The notes below the pieces were generated by a model. The model saw nothing but the letters and a program-made list of their open reading frames with translations. It did not search any database and was not told the DNA's origin. A stretch of 64,000 bases of DNA from Collinsella aerofaciens. Its GTDB lineage: Bacteria; Actinomycetota; Coriobacteriia; Coriobacteriales; Coriobacteriaceae. Numbering within the stretch: position 1 is the stretch's first letter; each line of letters starts with the position of its first letter. Shown here piece after piece: positions 43,657-53,221 of this stretch. The stretch is taken from the NCBI RefSeq assembly GCF_020181355.1, contig NZ_CP084004.1, positions 1,736,001 to 1,800,000 on the forward strand, read 5' to 3'. A program made the translations under genes and the position numbers.

Positions 43657-44154
43657 ATGCCGGGCGAGAATTTTCCTGGCGACAGGATCGTGAGTCTTGT
43701 CGACGAGCTCGAGGGGCTCATCGAAGAGGCTAAGACGCCGTTCGGCAAGAACGCCCAGATGAAGGTTATCGACGCCGACGTCTTCTTTAACATCCTCGAC
43801 GAGATTCGCATGAGCTATCCCGAGGAATGGCAGAAGTCCCGCCGTATCCTCAAGGAGCGCGAGGAGCTTATGGCTTCCGCCGCCGCTCAGGCCGATTCCA
43901 TCATCGCCGATGCTCAGCAGCAGGCCCTCACCATTGCCGGTGAGCAGGAGATCGTCCGCTTAGCGCAGCAGCAGGCCGACGATATCCGCGACCGCGCCCA
44001 GCAGTATGAGCGTGAGACGCGCTATGCTGCCGAGGATTACGCCGAGCAGGTCTTTACGCACCTCGAGGAGAACCTCAAGAGCCTGACCGGCACCGTCACC
44101 CGTTGTCGCCAGCAGCTTAACGAGGGTGCCGCCCAGCAGAATGGTCAGTGGTAA
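43657..44154 (+). CDS. Coiled-coil hypothetical protein of the coaD-rpmF region
   Basis: A 165-residue protein. After an N-terminal part with RIVSLVDELEGLIEEAK, a long coiled coil runs from about residue 65 to 145 (many alanine, glutamine and glutamate heptads, for example ADSIIADAQQQALTIAGEQE). It resembles DivIVA-like or F0 subunit b-like coiled coils found beside coaD in actinobacteria, but I cannot name a family. AAAGGAGA six bases before the ATG at 43657 decides the start. The stop overlaps the next gene by one base, so both are probably one message. Confidence 0.8.
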   Translation: MPGENFPGDRIVSLVDELEGLIEEAKTPFGKNAQMKVIDADVFFNILDEIRMSYPEEWQKSRRILKEREELMASAAAQADSIIADAQQQALTIAGEQEIVRLAQQQADDIRDRAQQYERETRYAAEDYAEQVFTHLEENLKSLTGTVTRCRQQLNEGAAQQNGQW

Positions 44155-44708
44155 TGGCTGAGTTCCCGAGCGTTACCGTCGATCTTTCCGAGCAGCTCGA
44201 GTTTCCTGGAGATTCGTATCCGCTGACCGGTAAGGTCGATGTCGCCACCTACACGGTGGGCGAGAAGGAGTACCAGCTTCAGGACGGCATCGACTACGAC
44301 GTTGTCTTTACCAATGCCGGTACCGGTGTCTTGCTCACCGGTATGGTCCGCGCGCACGCCACTGGCGAGTGCGACCGTTGCCTGGAGCCCGCTTCGTTTG
44401 ATATTGCCGGTGAGATTGAGGAGTTCTACCTCTTTGATGAGCCCGAGGATCCCGAGGCCTACGAGGACGGCTACGAGCTCCTGGGTGAGGACCGTATCGT
44501 CGATCTGGGTGAGCCCATCAATGACGCGGTCGTTATGGACACGCCGTTTGTGGTGCTCTGCAAGCCCGATTGCCGTGGTCTGTGCCCCACATGCGGTTGC
44601 AATCTCAACGTCGAGCAATGCGATTGCGCCGCCCAGGCAGAGGCAGAATGGGCCGCTGCCACGGAAAATCCATTTGCAGCATTGAAGAATCTCAAGCTTG
44701 ATGAGTAA
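44154..44708 (+). CDS. DUF177 (YceD) family protein
   Basis: A 184-residue YceD-type protein. The signature is the cysteine pair in GECDRCLEPASFDIAGEIEE (about residue 75) and the C-terminal CKPDCRGLCPTCGCNLN, which could hold zinc. The family almost always sits before rpmF, as here, and is linked to 23S rRNA or ribosome maturation. The ATG at 44154 overlaps the stop of the gene before it (TAATG). A GTG two codons earlier is possible. Confidence 0.88.
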   Translation: MAEFPSVTVDLSEQLEFPGDSYPLTGKVDVATYTVGEKEYQLQDGIDYDVVFTNAGTGVLLTGMVRAHATGECDRCLEPASFDIAGEIEEFYLFDEPEDPEAYEDGYELLGEDRIVDLGEPINDAVVMDTPFVVLCKPDCRGLCPTCGCNLNVEQCDCAAQAEAEWAAATENPFAALKNLKLDE

Positions 44709-44772
44709 AACTGTGGTAGTATCGCTACTTGCGCGTAATCGCCACACTGGATAGTTCATAAGGAAGGTCACT

Positions 44773-44952
44773 ATGCCCGTACCTAAACAAAAGCAGGGTC
44801 GTATCCGCACTCACACCCGTCGTTCCGCCAACATGAAGATCTCGGCTGCGGCTCAGTCCACGTGCCCCCGTTGCGGCGCTGTCAAGCTTCCGCACCACGT
44901 GTGCCCCAGCTGCGGTTTCTACAAGGACCGCGAGGTTATCGTTATCGAGTAA
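44773..44952 (+). CDS. rpmF: Ribosomal protein L32
   Basis: A 59-residue L32: MPVPKQKQGRIRTHTRR at the N-terminus, and a zinc ribbon made of CPRCG (residues 31-35) and CPSCG (44-48), so this is the zinc-containing form. GGAAGG lies before the ATG. It follows the DUF177 gene by 64 bases and precedes plsX, the order seen in most bacteria. It is short enough to be missed by length filters. Confidence 0.96.
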   Translation: MPVPKQKQGRIRTHTRRSANMKISAAAQSTCPRCGAVKLPHHVCPSCGFYKDREVIVIE

Positions 44953-45039
44953 CGGTATACTCTGGATGCGATGCCGTTCCAAATGGAACCACAATGGCCG
45001 GCTCAATGAGTCGGCCATTTTTGTATAAGGAGCATGTAT

Positions 45040-46059
45040 ATGAGTAACGTTCGCGTTTGTGTAGACGTTGTGGGCGGAGACGAGAAACCTCAGGTTGTTC
45101 TCGATGGTATCGAGGCTGCGCTTGCCGCCGATCCCGATATCGAGGTCTTGGCGACTGGCCCGGCCGAAATCGTCAATCCCTTTGCAGCTTCCCATGCACG
45201 TGTTGAGGCCCTTGAGGCACCTGACGTTATCGCCATGGATGACGATCCCATTCGCGCCGTGATGACCAAGCGTAAGTCGTCGATCGTGCTTTCTTGCCGC
45301 GCCATTAAGAAGGGCAACGCGGATGCGTTCTTCTCCGCCGGCTCGACCGGTGCCATGACCGCCGCTGCCACCGCCTACGTGACGCCGTTTAGGTATCAGG
45401 CCGAAGGCAAGAAGCAGCCGGTGCGCCCCTGTCTGACCAATGCGCTGCCCAATCGCGCCGGCGGTCTGACGGTGCTGTGCGACATGGGTGCCAACCCCGA
45501 TGTCGAGGTTGACGATATGGTGCGTTTTGCCCAGATGGGCAGCGCCTATGCCCGCGTCGTCCTGGGCATCGAGCATCCCCGCGTCGGTCTGCTTGCCAAC
45601 GGCGCCGAGGACGAGAAGGGTTCTAACTTTACCAAGGCCTGTTTCCCTGCTATGAAGGCCGCCGTTCCCGGCTTTGTTGGTAACTGCGAGGGCACCGACC
45701 TCACCTCAGGCAACTTCGATGTCGTCGTTGCCGATGGTATGTCGGGCAATATTGCGCTCAAGGCCACCGAGGGCGCTGCCAAGTTTTTGCTGCAGGAGCT
45801 CAAGGGTGTCTTTATGTCTTCGCTCGGCACCAAGATTGCCGCGCTGCTCATCAAAAAGCAGATGCGCGAGATTAAAGCCAAACTTTCGGGCGACGCCAAG
45901 GGCGGCGCGATTCTTTTGGGCCTGCGCGGCGTGGTCCTGATCGGCCATGGTGCCACCTCGGTCGAGGCTGTCAAAAACGGTGCGCTCGCGGCGGCCGAAG
46001 CCGTGCGCGCCGGGCTGGTCGAGAATGTCGCCAACTCTATGGACGGTATCGTTTTATAA
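45040..46059 (+). CDS. plsX: Phosphate acyltransferase PlsX
   Basis: A 339-residue enzyme making acyl-phosphate from acyl-ACP for phospholipid synthesis. Family motifs are VDVVGGDEKPQVVLDGIEAA at the start, SAGSTGAMTAAATAYV, CDMGANPDVEVDDMVRFAQM and VADGMSGNIALKATEGAAKF. AAGGAG lies seven bases before the ATG at 45040, favouring it over an ATG two codons earlier. The first residues VDVVGGDE replace the more common AVDAMGGD. It is followed by acpP, its substrate carrier. Confidence 0.94.
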   Translation: MSNVRVCVDVVGGDEKPQVVLDGIEAALAADPDIEVLATGPAEIVNPFAASHARVEALEAPDVIAMDDDPIRAVMTKRKSSIVLSCRAIKKGNADAFFSAGSTGAMTAAATAYVTPFRYQAEGKKQPVRPCLTNALPNRAGGLTVLCDMGANPDVEVDDMVRFAQMGSAYARVVLGIEHPRVGLLANGAEDEKGSNFTKACFPAMKAAVPGFVGNCEGTDLTSGNFDVVVADGMSGNIALKATEGAAKFLLQELKGVFMSSLGTKIAALLIKKQMREIKAKLSGDAKGGAILLGLRGVVLIGHGATSVEAVKNGALAAAEAVRAGLVENVANSMDGIVL

Positions 46060-46106
46060 GAGCGAGTTAGAGCGCTGTTATGTGCTTCGCGGTGCACGTC
46101 GTGGGG

Positions 46107-46146
46107 TAGAATCAGAACCGTGTCTTGGTACCGCCCGGGCGGTACC
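46107..46146 (+). promoter_or_regulatory. Possible promoter and perfect 20-bp palindrome before acpP
   Basis: TAGAAT (46107-46112) could be a -10 box. The sequence GGTACCGCCC followed by its reverse complement (46127-46146) is a perfect palindrome and is followed by ATTCTTTT. It may act as an attenuator or as an operator for lipid-gene control. It lies 37 bases before the acpP start. Confidence 0.55.
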
Positions 46147-46183
46147 ATTCTTTTGGTATTCATGCACTATGAGAGGAAGCGCT

Positions 46184-46426
46184 ATGGACCGCTCCGAAAT
46201 CTTCGACAAGATCGCCGAGGTCGCTGCTGACGTTCTGGGCGTCGATGTTGCCGAAATTAGCGAGGAGACCACCTTTGACGACCTCGATGCCAACTCGCTC
46301 GAGCGCCTGCAGCTGGTTACGGCTATCGAGGACGAGTTCAACCTCGAGATCGATGACGAGACCCTACTCTCGCTCAACTCTGTCGCCGACGCCGTCGACG
46401 CGATCGAAAACGCCAGGGAGGCCTAG
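46184..46426 (+). CDS. acpP: Acyl carrier protein
   Basis: An 80-residue acidic ACP. The phosphopantetheine serine is in DDLDANSLERLQLV (near residue 38), slightly unlike the common DSLD. The four-helix pattern is normal (FDKIAEVAADVLGVDVAEIS, then AIEDEFNLEIDDE). GAGAGGAAG precedes the ATG at 46184; the longer frame upstream runs through the palindrome and is not real. It lies between plsX and rnc as in many genomes. Confidence 0.94.
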   Translation: MDRSEIFDKIAEVAADVLGVDVAEISEETTFDDLDANSLERLQLVTAIEDEFNLEIDDETLLSLNSVADAVDAIENAREA

Positions 46427-46429
46427 GTC

Positions 46430-47155
46430 TTGGCTTTATCCGAACGACTTACGCGTGCCCAGGAAATCCTGGGGCACGAGTTCAATAATAAGGTGCTGCT
46501 GCGCGCGGCCCTTACGCATCCCTCGGCAGTCGAGGGCCAGCCGGTTTCTGCCAGCTATGAGCGCCTTGAGTTCTTGGGCGATTCCATTTTGGGTGCTGTG
46601 GTCGCACGCTCCCTGTTTGAGTCCTATCCTGAGTTTGACGAGGGCAAGCTCACGCGCCTGAAGGTGTCGCTTGTCTCGGGCGCTACGCTGTCCGAGGTTT
46701 CTCACGAGCTGGGCATCGACGACATCATCATCTTTGGTGCCTCCGAGACCGGTACCGGTGCGCGCGGCCTGCATTCGGCGCTCGAGAACGTCTACGAGTC
46801 GCTCGTGGGCGCACTGTACCTGGATGCCGGCTGGGACGTTGCGGCGGAGTTTATCCATCGTACGCTTAAGCCGCATTTGGCTTCCGAGCGCGCCGAGCAT
46901 CCCGCGAACCCCAAGTCGTTTTTGCAGGAGTGCGTGCAAGCCGACGGTCACGAACCCCCGGCGTACAAGCTCGTTGGCTCCGAGGGCCCGGCGCATGCGC
47001 CCACCTTTACCGCCGTGGTGTTGATCGATGGTATTCGTCAGGGTCGCGGCTCCGGCTCCTCAAAGAAGGAAGCCGAGGGAGCCGCCGCGCTCGAAGCGCT
47101 CGACCGCATGGGTTACACCACCAACGGCGTGATTCTGAACAAGAAGCACGTGTAA
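46430..47155 (+). CDS. rnc: Ribonuclease III
   Basis: A 241-residue endonuclease cutting double-stranded RNA, including rRNA precursors. The signature ERLEFLGDSILGAVVAR (near residue 43) and VYESLVGALYLDAGWDV hold the metal-binding acidic residues. The C-terminal double-stranded RNA-binding domain runs from about 160 (PKSFLQECVQADGHEPP through KKEAEGAAALEALDRM). The start is TTG at 46430, nine bases after GGGAGG; no in-frame ATG fits as well. smc follows 10 bases after its stop. Confidence 0.94.
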   Translation: MALSERLTRAQEILGHEFNNKVLLRAALTHPSAVEGQPVSASYERLEFLGDSILGAVVARSLFESYPEFDEGKLTRLKVSLVSGATLSEVSHELGIDDIIIFGASETGTGARGLHSALENVYESLVGALYLDAGWDVAAEFIHRTLKPHLASERAEHPANPKSFLQECVQADGHEPPAYKLVGSEGPAHAPTFTAVVLIDGIRQGRGSGSSKKEAEGAAALEALDRMGYTTNGVILNKKHV

Positions 47156-47165
47156 GCGAGGAACC

Positions 47166-50100
47166 GTGTATCTCAAGTCCCTCACGCTCAAAGGGTTCAA
47201 GTCGTTTGCCGACCGCGCCCATATGACGTTTGAGCCGGGCCTGACCGTCATCGTCGGTCCCAACGGCTCGGGAAAATCGAACATCTCTGACTCGATTCTG
47301 TGGGTCCTGGGCGAGCAGAGCGCCAAGCAGCTGCGCGGCCAGGCCATGGAGGATGTCATCTTCTCGGGCTCGTCAGCGCGCAAGCCGGTGGGTGTCGCCG
47401 AGGTCACGCTTGTGCTCGATAACTCGGACCATATGCTGCCCGTCGATTTTGACGAGGTCGCCATCACCCGTCGTATGTATCGCTCGGGCGAAAGCGAGTA
47501 CCTCATCAACTCGAGCCCGTGCCGCCTGATGGACATTCAGGACATCTTGCACGATTCGGGCCTGGGCAAGGATACACATTCCATCATCAGCCAGGGCAAG
47601 CTCGATGCCATCTTGCAGAGCCGCCCTGAGGAGCGCCGTGCCCTCATCGAGGAGGCCGCCGGCATCTCCAAGCACAAGCGCCGCAAGGAGCGTGCGCTCA
47701 AAAAGATTAAGTCGATGGACGAGCACCTGACGCGTGCCCGCGACATCAATAAGGAAATCGCCCGTCAGCTGCGACCGTTGGAGCGTCAGGTCGATCGCGC
47801 GCGCAAGTACAAAGAGCTGTCCTCGCGTGCGAACGAGCTTACGCAGATGCTAGCCGTCGACGAGCTGCGTTCGCTGCAGTCGCAGTGGAACGACCTGGAG
47901 AGCCGTTCCAAGGAAGGCGCCGCCGAGCTGGAGCTTGCGCAGTACCGCTTGGGCGAAAAGGAGCGCGAGCTCGAGAAGCTTCAGGTCATGCTCGAGGAAA
48001 AGGGCCTGTTTGTGGGCGACCTGGGCGAGCAGCGCCGTCATATGCAAGATGTGGTCGGCCGCATTAACTCCGACATGCGCCTGCTCGAGGAAAAGGGCCA
48101 CAACATGGTGTCGCGCCTGTCTGACATGCGCGGGCAGATTTCGAGCTCCGAGCATCAGCGACGTCGCGTGTTCGAGGAGCTCGAGGACGCGCGTGCGCAG
48201 CTTGAGGAAGTGACCGGTGCGCACATGCAGGCCCAGGAGGACGTCGACGCCGCTGGTCCTGCCGCCGCTGAGCTCCACGAGCGGCGCGTGGCGCTCGACA
48301 ATCAGATTTCGCAGCTTACGCGTGAGCAACGCGATGTGCAGCGCGTGGCCGATAACGCCGCGCTCGAGCTTGCCAAGGTGAAGGACTCGCTGAGCAATGC
48401 CGAGGTCGAGGACAACATGTATGCCTCGCGCCTGGAGCAGATTGACGAGCAGCTCGAGGAGGTCATGGCCTCGCTCGAGAGCCGTCGCGACCGCGCCGAG
48501 GAGCTTGAGGGCGCTCTTGAGGAAGCGCGCCAGGCTCAGGTTGATGCGCGTGAGGCCACCGAGACGGCACGCGCGGCCCTGAAGGACCTGCGTGCCCGCG
48601 AGAGTGAGGCGCGCAACAAGCTATCCGAGGTGCGCTCGGAGCTTGCCAGCCAAAAGAAACTCGATGCCCGCATGGCCGACAGCTCGCCGCTCGTGAGCCG
48701 TCTGGTGGGTGCGCTGGGCGACGATGTCTTGGGTCGTCTGGGCGACGTGCTGGAGGCCCCGCGCGAGCTTGAGGGCCTGGTTGAGCAATTGCTCGCCGGC
48801 GATATCGATGCGCTGCTGTTTGATGACGCCGCCACGCTTGAGCGTGCCGGTCGTGCGGCTCTGGACCAAAAGAAGGCCTCGGGCGAAGCACTGCTGGTGG
48901 CGCGCGGCGTGAGCGGCTCTACCGCCGCTGAGGGCGCTGCCGGTACCCGCCTGGTTGATCGTCTGTCCGTGCGCGCAGGCTACGGACCCGTCGTCGAGGC
49001 GCTGCTCGGCGGCTATTACGTCGTTGACGATCTTGCTGCCGCGCTGTCGGCGCCGGTCGTTGAAGGCGTGACTTACGTGACCCCCGATGGCGCCCGCGTC
49101 GCCTGCGGCGGCCTGGTGCGCGTGGGGCTTGATGCCGGCGAGGCTTCGGGTGCCTTGGAGCGCAAGCGCCGCATCCGTGAGCTCGAGGGCCTGGAACCCG
49201 ATCTGGCTGCCATCTTTGAGCATGCTTCGGACCAAGTCGTTGAGGCCAACGCTGCCGTCGAGGAGGCCCGTGCCGCCGAGGGCGATGCCGCCGGTGAGAT
49301 CGCCCGTCTTGAGGGCGAGCGCCGCTCGCTGCTTTCCGAGATCGGCCGCTTGGAGCAAAGCGCCAACAATGCCGAGGTCGAGCGCGTGCGCACCTCCAAG
49401 CGCCGCGAGCAGGCCTCCGAAGCCGTTCGCGCTGCGCGCCCGCGCGTTGACGAGCTCACCCGTTCGCGTGACGAGGCCCGCGCGCAGGCAAGCGATCTGG
49501 GCTTGCAGATTTCTGAGGCCAACGACGAACTCGACCGCGTTCGCCGTGACGATTCCGAGGCTGCCGGCAAGCTCGCCGACGCCAAGGTTCGCCTAGCCCA
49601 GACGAGCGAACGCCTGCGTTCGCTGAAGGGCCGCGTGCCCGACCTGGAGCATCGTCTTGAGGGCATCGACCGTCGTATCCGCGGAACACGCCAGGCCTCG
49701 CGCTCGCTCGAGCTGCTGCGCCTGCGCGTCGATCCCATGCACGAACGCTATTCTGCCCTGTTGGAACGCGCGTCGGATTGGGCAGCGCGCCTGCGTGACC
49801 AGGCCTCTCTGGAGGAGGCGGACTCCGCTTCGCTCAAGAAGACCATCGAGGATGCCAAGGCAGAGGTTGCCCGCGCTAAGGAGCGAGTCGATACCGCCTC
49901 TGCCACGCAAAACGAGTTCAAGGTCGCGCGTGGCAAGCTCGAGGTGCAGGTCGAGGCTGCCATCAAGGCCATTACCGCCGATGGCACGACGGTGCTCGAG
50001 GAAGCGCTCATGCTTCCGGCGCCCACGGACCGCGATGCCGCCGAGCGCGAACTCAACCAGCTTGTGCGCCAGATCAACAACCTTGGTCCCGTTAACCAAG

Positions 50101-50702
50101 TTGCCATGGAGGAGTACGAGCAGCTCAAACGCCGCGCCGACTACATCGAGGAGCAGCTGGCCGATTTGGAGAGCGCGCGCAAGGCGCTCACCAAGATCAC
50201 GGTGGCCATTGATCGCAAGATGCGCAAGGCGTTCCTGGTGACGTTTGAGAAGGTCGACGCGAACTTCCGCGAGATCTTCGCTATGCTCTTCCCGGGCGGC
50301 CAGGCTCATCTGGAGATGACCGATCCCGAGCATCCTGCCGAGACGGGTATCGAGGTCGTGGCGCAGCCGCGCGGCAAGCGCATCACCAAGATGATGCTCA
50401 TGTCGGGCGGCGAGAAGAGCCTGACGGCGCTCGCCCTGCTCTTTGCTGTGTACCGCACGCGCACGGTGCCGTTCTATGTGCTGGACGAGGTCGAGGCGGC
50501 ACTCGATGACGCCAACCTGTCCAAGCTCATCGGCGCGCTCGATGTGTTGCGTTCCGATACGCAGCTCTTGGTCATTTCGCATCAGCGCCGTACTATGGAG
50601 GACGCTGACGTCCTCTATGGCGTCTCGATGCAAGCCGACGGCGTCAGTCGCGTCGTCTCGCAAAAACTCGATCGCGAAACCGGAAAGGTCGTGAATGCAT
50701 AA
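47166..50702 (+). CDS. smc: Chromosome partition protein SMC
   Basis: A 1178-residue SMC ATPase, the core of bacterial condensin. Walker A is IVGPNGSGKSNISDSI (near residue 30). Two long coiled coils (about 165-500 and 680-1000) flank a hinge (about 510-650, with GVTYVTPDGARVACGGLVRV). The C-terminal head has MLMSGGEKSLTALALLFAVY and Walker B VPFYVLDEVEAALDDANL. GTG at 47166 follows GAGGAAC. It overlaps ftsY by one base. The rnc-smc-ftsY-ffh order is common to Gram-positive bacteria. Confidence 0.97.
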   Translation: MYLKSLTLKGFKSFADRAHMTFEPGLTVIVGPNGSGKSNISDSILWVLGEQSAKQLRGQAMEDVIFSGSSARKPVGVAEVTLVLDNSDHMLPVDFDEVAITRRMYRSGESEYLINSSPCRLMDIQDILHDSGLGKDTHSIISQGKLDAILQSRPEERRALIEEAAGISKHKRRKERALKKIKSMDEHLTRARDINKEIARQLRPLERQVDRARKYKELSSRANELTQMLAVDELRSLQSQWNDLESRSKEGAAELELAQYRLGEKERELEKLQVMLEEKGLFVGDLGEQRRHMQDVVGRINSDMRLLEEKGHNMVSRLSDMRGQISSSEHQRRRVFEELEDARAQLEEVTGAHMQAQEDVDAAGPAAAELHERRVALDNQISQLTREQRDVQRVADNAALELAKVKDSLSNAEVEDNMYASRLEQIDEQLEEVMASLESRRDRAEELEGALEEARQAQVDAREATETARAALKDLRARESEARNKLSEVRSELASQKKLDARMADSSPLVSRLVGALGDDVLGRLGDVLEAPRELEGLVEQLLAGDIDALLFDDAATLERAGRAALDQKKASGEALLVARGVSGSTAAEGAAGTRLVDRLSVRAGYGPVVEALLGGYYVVDDLAAALSAPVVEGVTYVTPDGARVACGGLVRVGLDAGEASGALERKRRIRELEGLEPDLAAIFEHASDQVVEANAAVEEARAAEGDAAGEIARLEGERRSLLSEIGRLEQSANNAEVERVRTSKRREQASEAVRAARPRVDELTRSRDEARAQASDLGLQISEANDELDRVRRDDSEAAGKLADAKVRLAQTSERLRSLKGRVPDLEHRLEGIDRRIRGTRQASRSLELLRLRVDPMHERYSALLERASDWAARLRDQASLEEADSASLKKTIEDAKAEVARAKERVDTASATQNEFKVARGKLEVQVEAAIKAITADGTTVLEEALMLPAPTDRDAAERELNQLVRQINNLGPVNQVAMEEYEQLKRRADYIEEQLADLESARKALTKITVAIDRKMRKAFLVTFEKVDANFREIFAMLFPGGQAHLEMTDPEHPAETGIEVVAQPRGKRITKMMLMSGGEKSLTALALLFAVYRTRTVPFYVLDEVEAALDDANLSKLIGALDVLRSDTQLLVISHQRRTMEDADVLYGVSMQADGVSRVVSQKLDRETGKVVNA

Positions 50703-51619
50703 TGGGATTCTTTGACGCTCTCTCGCGCGGACTTGAGCGCAGTCGCGAGGCCCTCAACGAGGTCTTTTACTTTGGCGGCGAGGTCGACGAGGATTTTTGG
50801 GAGGACTTAGAGGACACCCTCGTCATGGGTGACATGGGTGCCGAGATCGCCATTCAGGTCTCCGATGACCTGCGCGACGCCGCGGCCAAGAAGAACCTCA
50901 AGACCGCTCCGCAGCTTCGTCGTGCCCTGGCCGAGCAGCTCGAGCAGCACTTTGTGCCCATCGAGCGCGATCCGTTTTCCGATACGCCGAGCTGCGTGCT
51001 GTTTGTGGGCATTAACGGTGCCGGCAAGACCACTACGGTCGGCAAGATCGCGAGCGCCATGGCCGCCCGCGGCAAGAACGTGGTGATCGGTTCGGCCGAC
51101 ACCTTCCGCGCCGCCGCTATCGAGCAGCTCGATGTGTGGGGCCAGCGCGCTGGCGTACCGGTTATCAAGCGTGACCGCGGCTCCGATCCGGCGAGCGTGT
51201 GCTATGACGTGCTCGACGAGGCCGATAAGCGCGGCAGCGACCTGGTGCTTATCGATACCGCCGGCCGTCTGCACACGAGCCCTGAGCTCATGCGCGAGCT
51301 TGCCAAGGTGGTTAACGTGACGCGTAAGCGCGCCGCCAATATGGCCGCCGGTCCCATGCCGGTTTCGGTCGTGCTTGTGATCGACGCCGCGACGGGTCAA
51401 AACGGTCTGAACCAGGCGCTCGAGTTTAACGAGGCGCTGGGCCTGGACGGTATTATCATGACTAAGCTCGACGGCACGGCTAAGGGCGGTATCGCCATGG
51501 CCGTGGCCGAGAAACTCAAGCTCCCGATCCTGCGCGTGGGCGTGGGCGAGCAGGTCGATGACCTGCAGGAGTTCAATGCCAAAGATTTCTGCCGCGCCCT
51601 GGTGGGCGAGTCCAATTAA
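50702..51619 (+). CDS. ftsY: Signal recognition particle receptor FtsY
   Basis: A 305-residue SRP receptor that docks ribosomes at the membrane. It consists of the NG domains only: N-domain (DALSRGLERSREALNEVFYF), P-loop VGINGAGKTTTVGKIASAM (near residue 102), DTFRAAAIEQL, DTAGRLHTSPELMREL and TKLDGTAKGGIAMAVAE. There is no long acidic N-terminal A-domain, as is usual in Gram-positive forms. The ATG at 50702 overlaps the smc stop (TAATG). ffh follows 10 bases downstream. Confidence 0.96.
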   Translation: MGFFDALSRGLERSREALNEVFYFGGEVDEDFWEDLEDTLVMGDMGAEIAIQVSDDLRDAAAKKNLKTAPQLRRALAEQLEQHFVPIERDPFSDTPSCVLFVGINGAGKTTTVGKIASAMAARGKNVVIGSADTFRAAAIEQLDVWGQRAGVPVIKRDRGSDPASVCYDVLDEADKRGSDLVLIDTAGRLHTSPELMRELAKVVNVTRKRAANMAAGPMPVSVVLVIDAATGQNGLNQALEFNEALGLDGIIMTKLDGTAKGGIAMAVAEKLKLPILRVGVGEQVDDLQEFNAKDFCRALVGESN

Positions 51620-51629
51620 GGAGTGACTA

Positions 51630-53105
51630 GTGTTTGATTCCCTGAGCGATCGCCTCAACGACACATTTGACCGCCTGCGCGGCAAGGGCATGCTGACCGA
51701 GGCCGATATTACTTCGGCCATGCGCGATATTCGCATGGCACTGCTCGAGGCCGACGTTAACTTTAAGGTCGTCAAGGAGTTCGTCGCCAAGACCAAGGAG
51801 CGCTGCATGACCGCTGAGGTCATGGAGTCGCTGTCGCCGGCGCAAAACGTCGTCAAGATCGTGCTCGACGAGCTCACCGAGATGCTTGGCTCAACCGAGA
51901 GCAAGCTCGTCTTTAGCAATCGCATTCCCAATGTCATCATGCTCGTGGGCCTGCAGGGCTCCGGTAAGACCACGGCGGCCGTAAAGCTGGCCTACCTGCT
52001 CAAGAAGCAGGGCCGCTCGCCGCTGCTCGCCGCGTGCGACGTCTATCGTCCCGCCGCTGCCGACCAGCTGGCCACGCTCGGTGGCGAGATCGGCGTGCCA
52101 GTCTTCCGCGGTGACGGCGCGCACCCGGTCGACATTGCCAAGGGTGCCATCCAGGAGGCCGTCGACCACCTGCGCGATGTGGTCATCGTCGATACCGCCG
52201 GTCGTCTGCAGATCGACGAGCAGATGATGCAGGAGGCCGTGGATATCAAGAAGGCTGTCAAGCCCGATCAGGTGCTGATGGTCGTCGATGCCATGACCGG
52301 CCAGGATATCGTCAACGTCGTCTCGACCTTCGCCGAGCGCACCGACTTTGACGGCGTGATCATCTCCAAGCTCGATGGCGACGCTCGTGGCGGCGGCGCG
52401 CTTTCCGTGCGCCAGGTGACCGGCAAGCCCATCAAGTTCGTGAGCATGGGCGAGAAACCCGATTCGCTTGAGCCGTTCTACCCCGATCGTATGGCCAAGC
52501 GCATTCTGGGTATGGGCGACGTTGTCGGCATTATCGAGAAGGCCCAGGAGGCCGCCGATGCCGAGCAGCTCGAGGCCGCCGAGCGCATGCTGCGCGAGGG
52601 CTTCACCATGAATGACATGCTCGACCAGATGAAGGCCGTCAAGAAGATGGGCGGCATGAAGGGCATCCTGGGCATGCTCCCCGGCGGCCAGCGTGCGCTC
52701 AACCAGATGGGCGGCAACCTGGACGAGGGCATCTTCGACAAGAACGAGGCCATCATCATGTCGATGACCAAGGAGGAGCGTCTGCGTCCTTCCATCATTA
52801 ACGGCCAGCGCCGTGCCCGCATTGCCAAGGGCGCCGGCGTGACTCCCACAGAGGTCAATAGCCTTATGAAGCAGTGGGGCGAGATGAACAAGATGATGGG
52901 CCGCATGCGCACGATGGCCAATCAGGCTCAGGCCGGCGGCAAGAAGGGCAAAAAGGGCAAGAAGGGCAAGAAGATGCGCATGCCCAATATCCCTGGCCTG
53001 GACGCTATGGGTCTGGGCGGCATGGGCGGCCTGGGTACGGGCGGCCCCAAGTCCGATATGGACCTGCTGCGCCAGATGGAAGCGCAGATGCGCAATAAGA
53101 AATAA
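51630..53105 (+). CDS. ffh: Signal recognition particle protein Ffh
   Basis: A 491-residue SRP GTPase. The NG domain has VGLQGSGKTTAAVKLAYLL (near residue 107), CDVYRPAAADQLATLG, DTAGRLQIDEQMMQE and SKLDGDARGGGALSVRQVTG. The M domain (about 325-440) contains the RNA-binding segment RPSIINGQRRARIAKGAGV. A lysine and glycine-rich tail ends in MDLLRQMEAQMRNKK. GTG at 51630 follows AAGGAGTG. A long perfect stem lies 20 bases after the stop. Confidence 0.97.
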   Translation: MFDSLSDRLNDTFDRLRGKGMLTEADITSAMRDIRMALLEADVNFKVVKEFVAKTKERCMTAEVMESLSPAQNVVKIVLDELTEMLGSTESKLVFSNRIPNVIMLVGLQGSGKTTAAVKLAYLLKKQGRSPLLAACDVYRPAAADQLATLGGEIGVPVFRGDGAHPVDIAKGAIQEAVDHLRDVVIVDTAGRLQIDEQMMQEAVDIKKAVKPDQVLMVVDAMTGQDIVNVVSTFAERTDFDGVIISKLDGDARGGGALSVRQVTGKPIKFVSMGEKPDSLEPFYPDRMAKRILGMGDVVGIIEKAQEAADAEQLEAAERMLREGFTMNDMLDQMKAVKKMGGMKGILGMLPGGQRALNQMGGNLDEGIFDKNEAIIMSMTKEERLRPSIINGQRRARIAKGAGVTPTEVNSLMKQWGEMNKMMGRMRTMANQAQAGGKKGKKGKKGKKMRMPNIPGLDAMGLGGMGGLGTGGPKSDMDLLRQMEAQMRNKK

Positions 53106-53125
53106 CGACTGATTGAGTCGTGTAT

Positions 53126-53165
53126 GGCGAAGGCCGCCTGGATCGTATTCCAGGCGGCCTTCGCC
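53126..53165. terminator. Long perfect stem after ffh, shared end of two convergent units
   Basis: A 17-bp stem, GGCGAAGGCCGCCTGGA (53126-53142) with TCCAGGCGGCCTTCGCC (53149-53165), loop TCGTAT. No T run is seen on either strand. Confidence 0.75.
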
Positions 53166-53221
53166 GTTCGTTCGCAGGTTGTCGCACGCGCGGAAGCGTG
53201 TTGACGTTGAGATGCTTGCCG

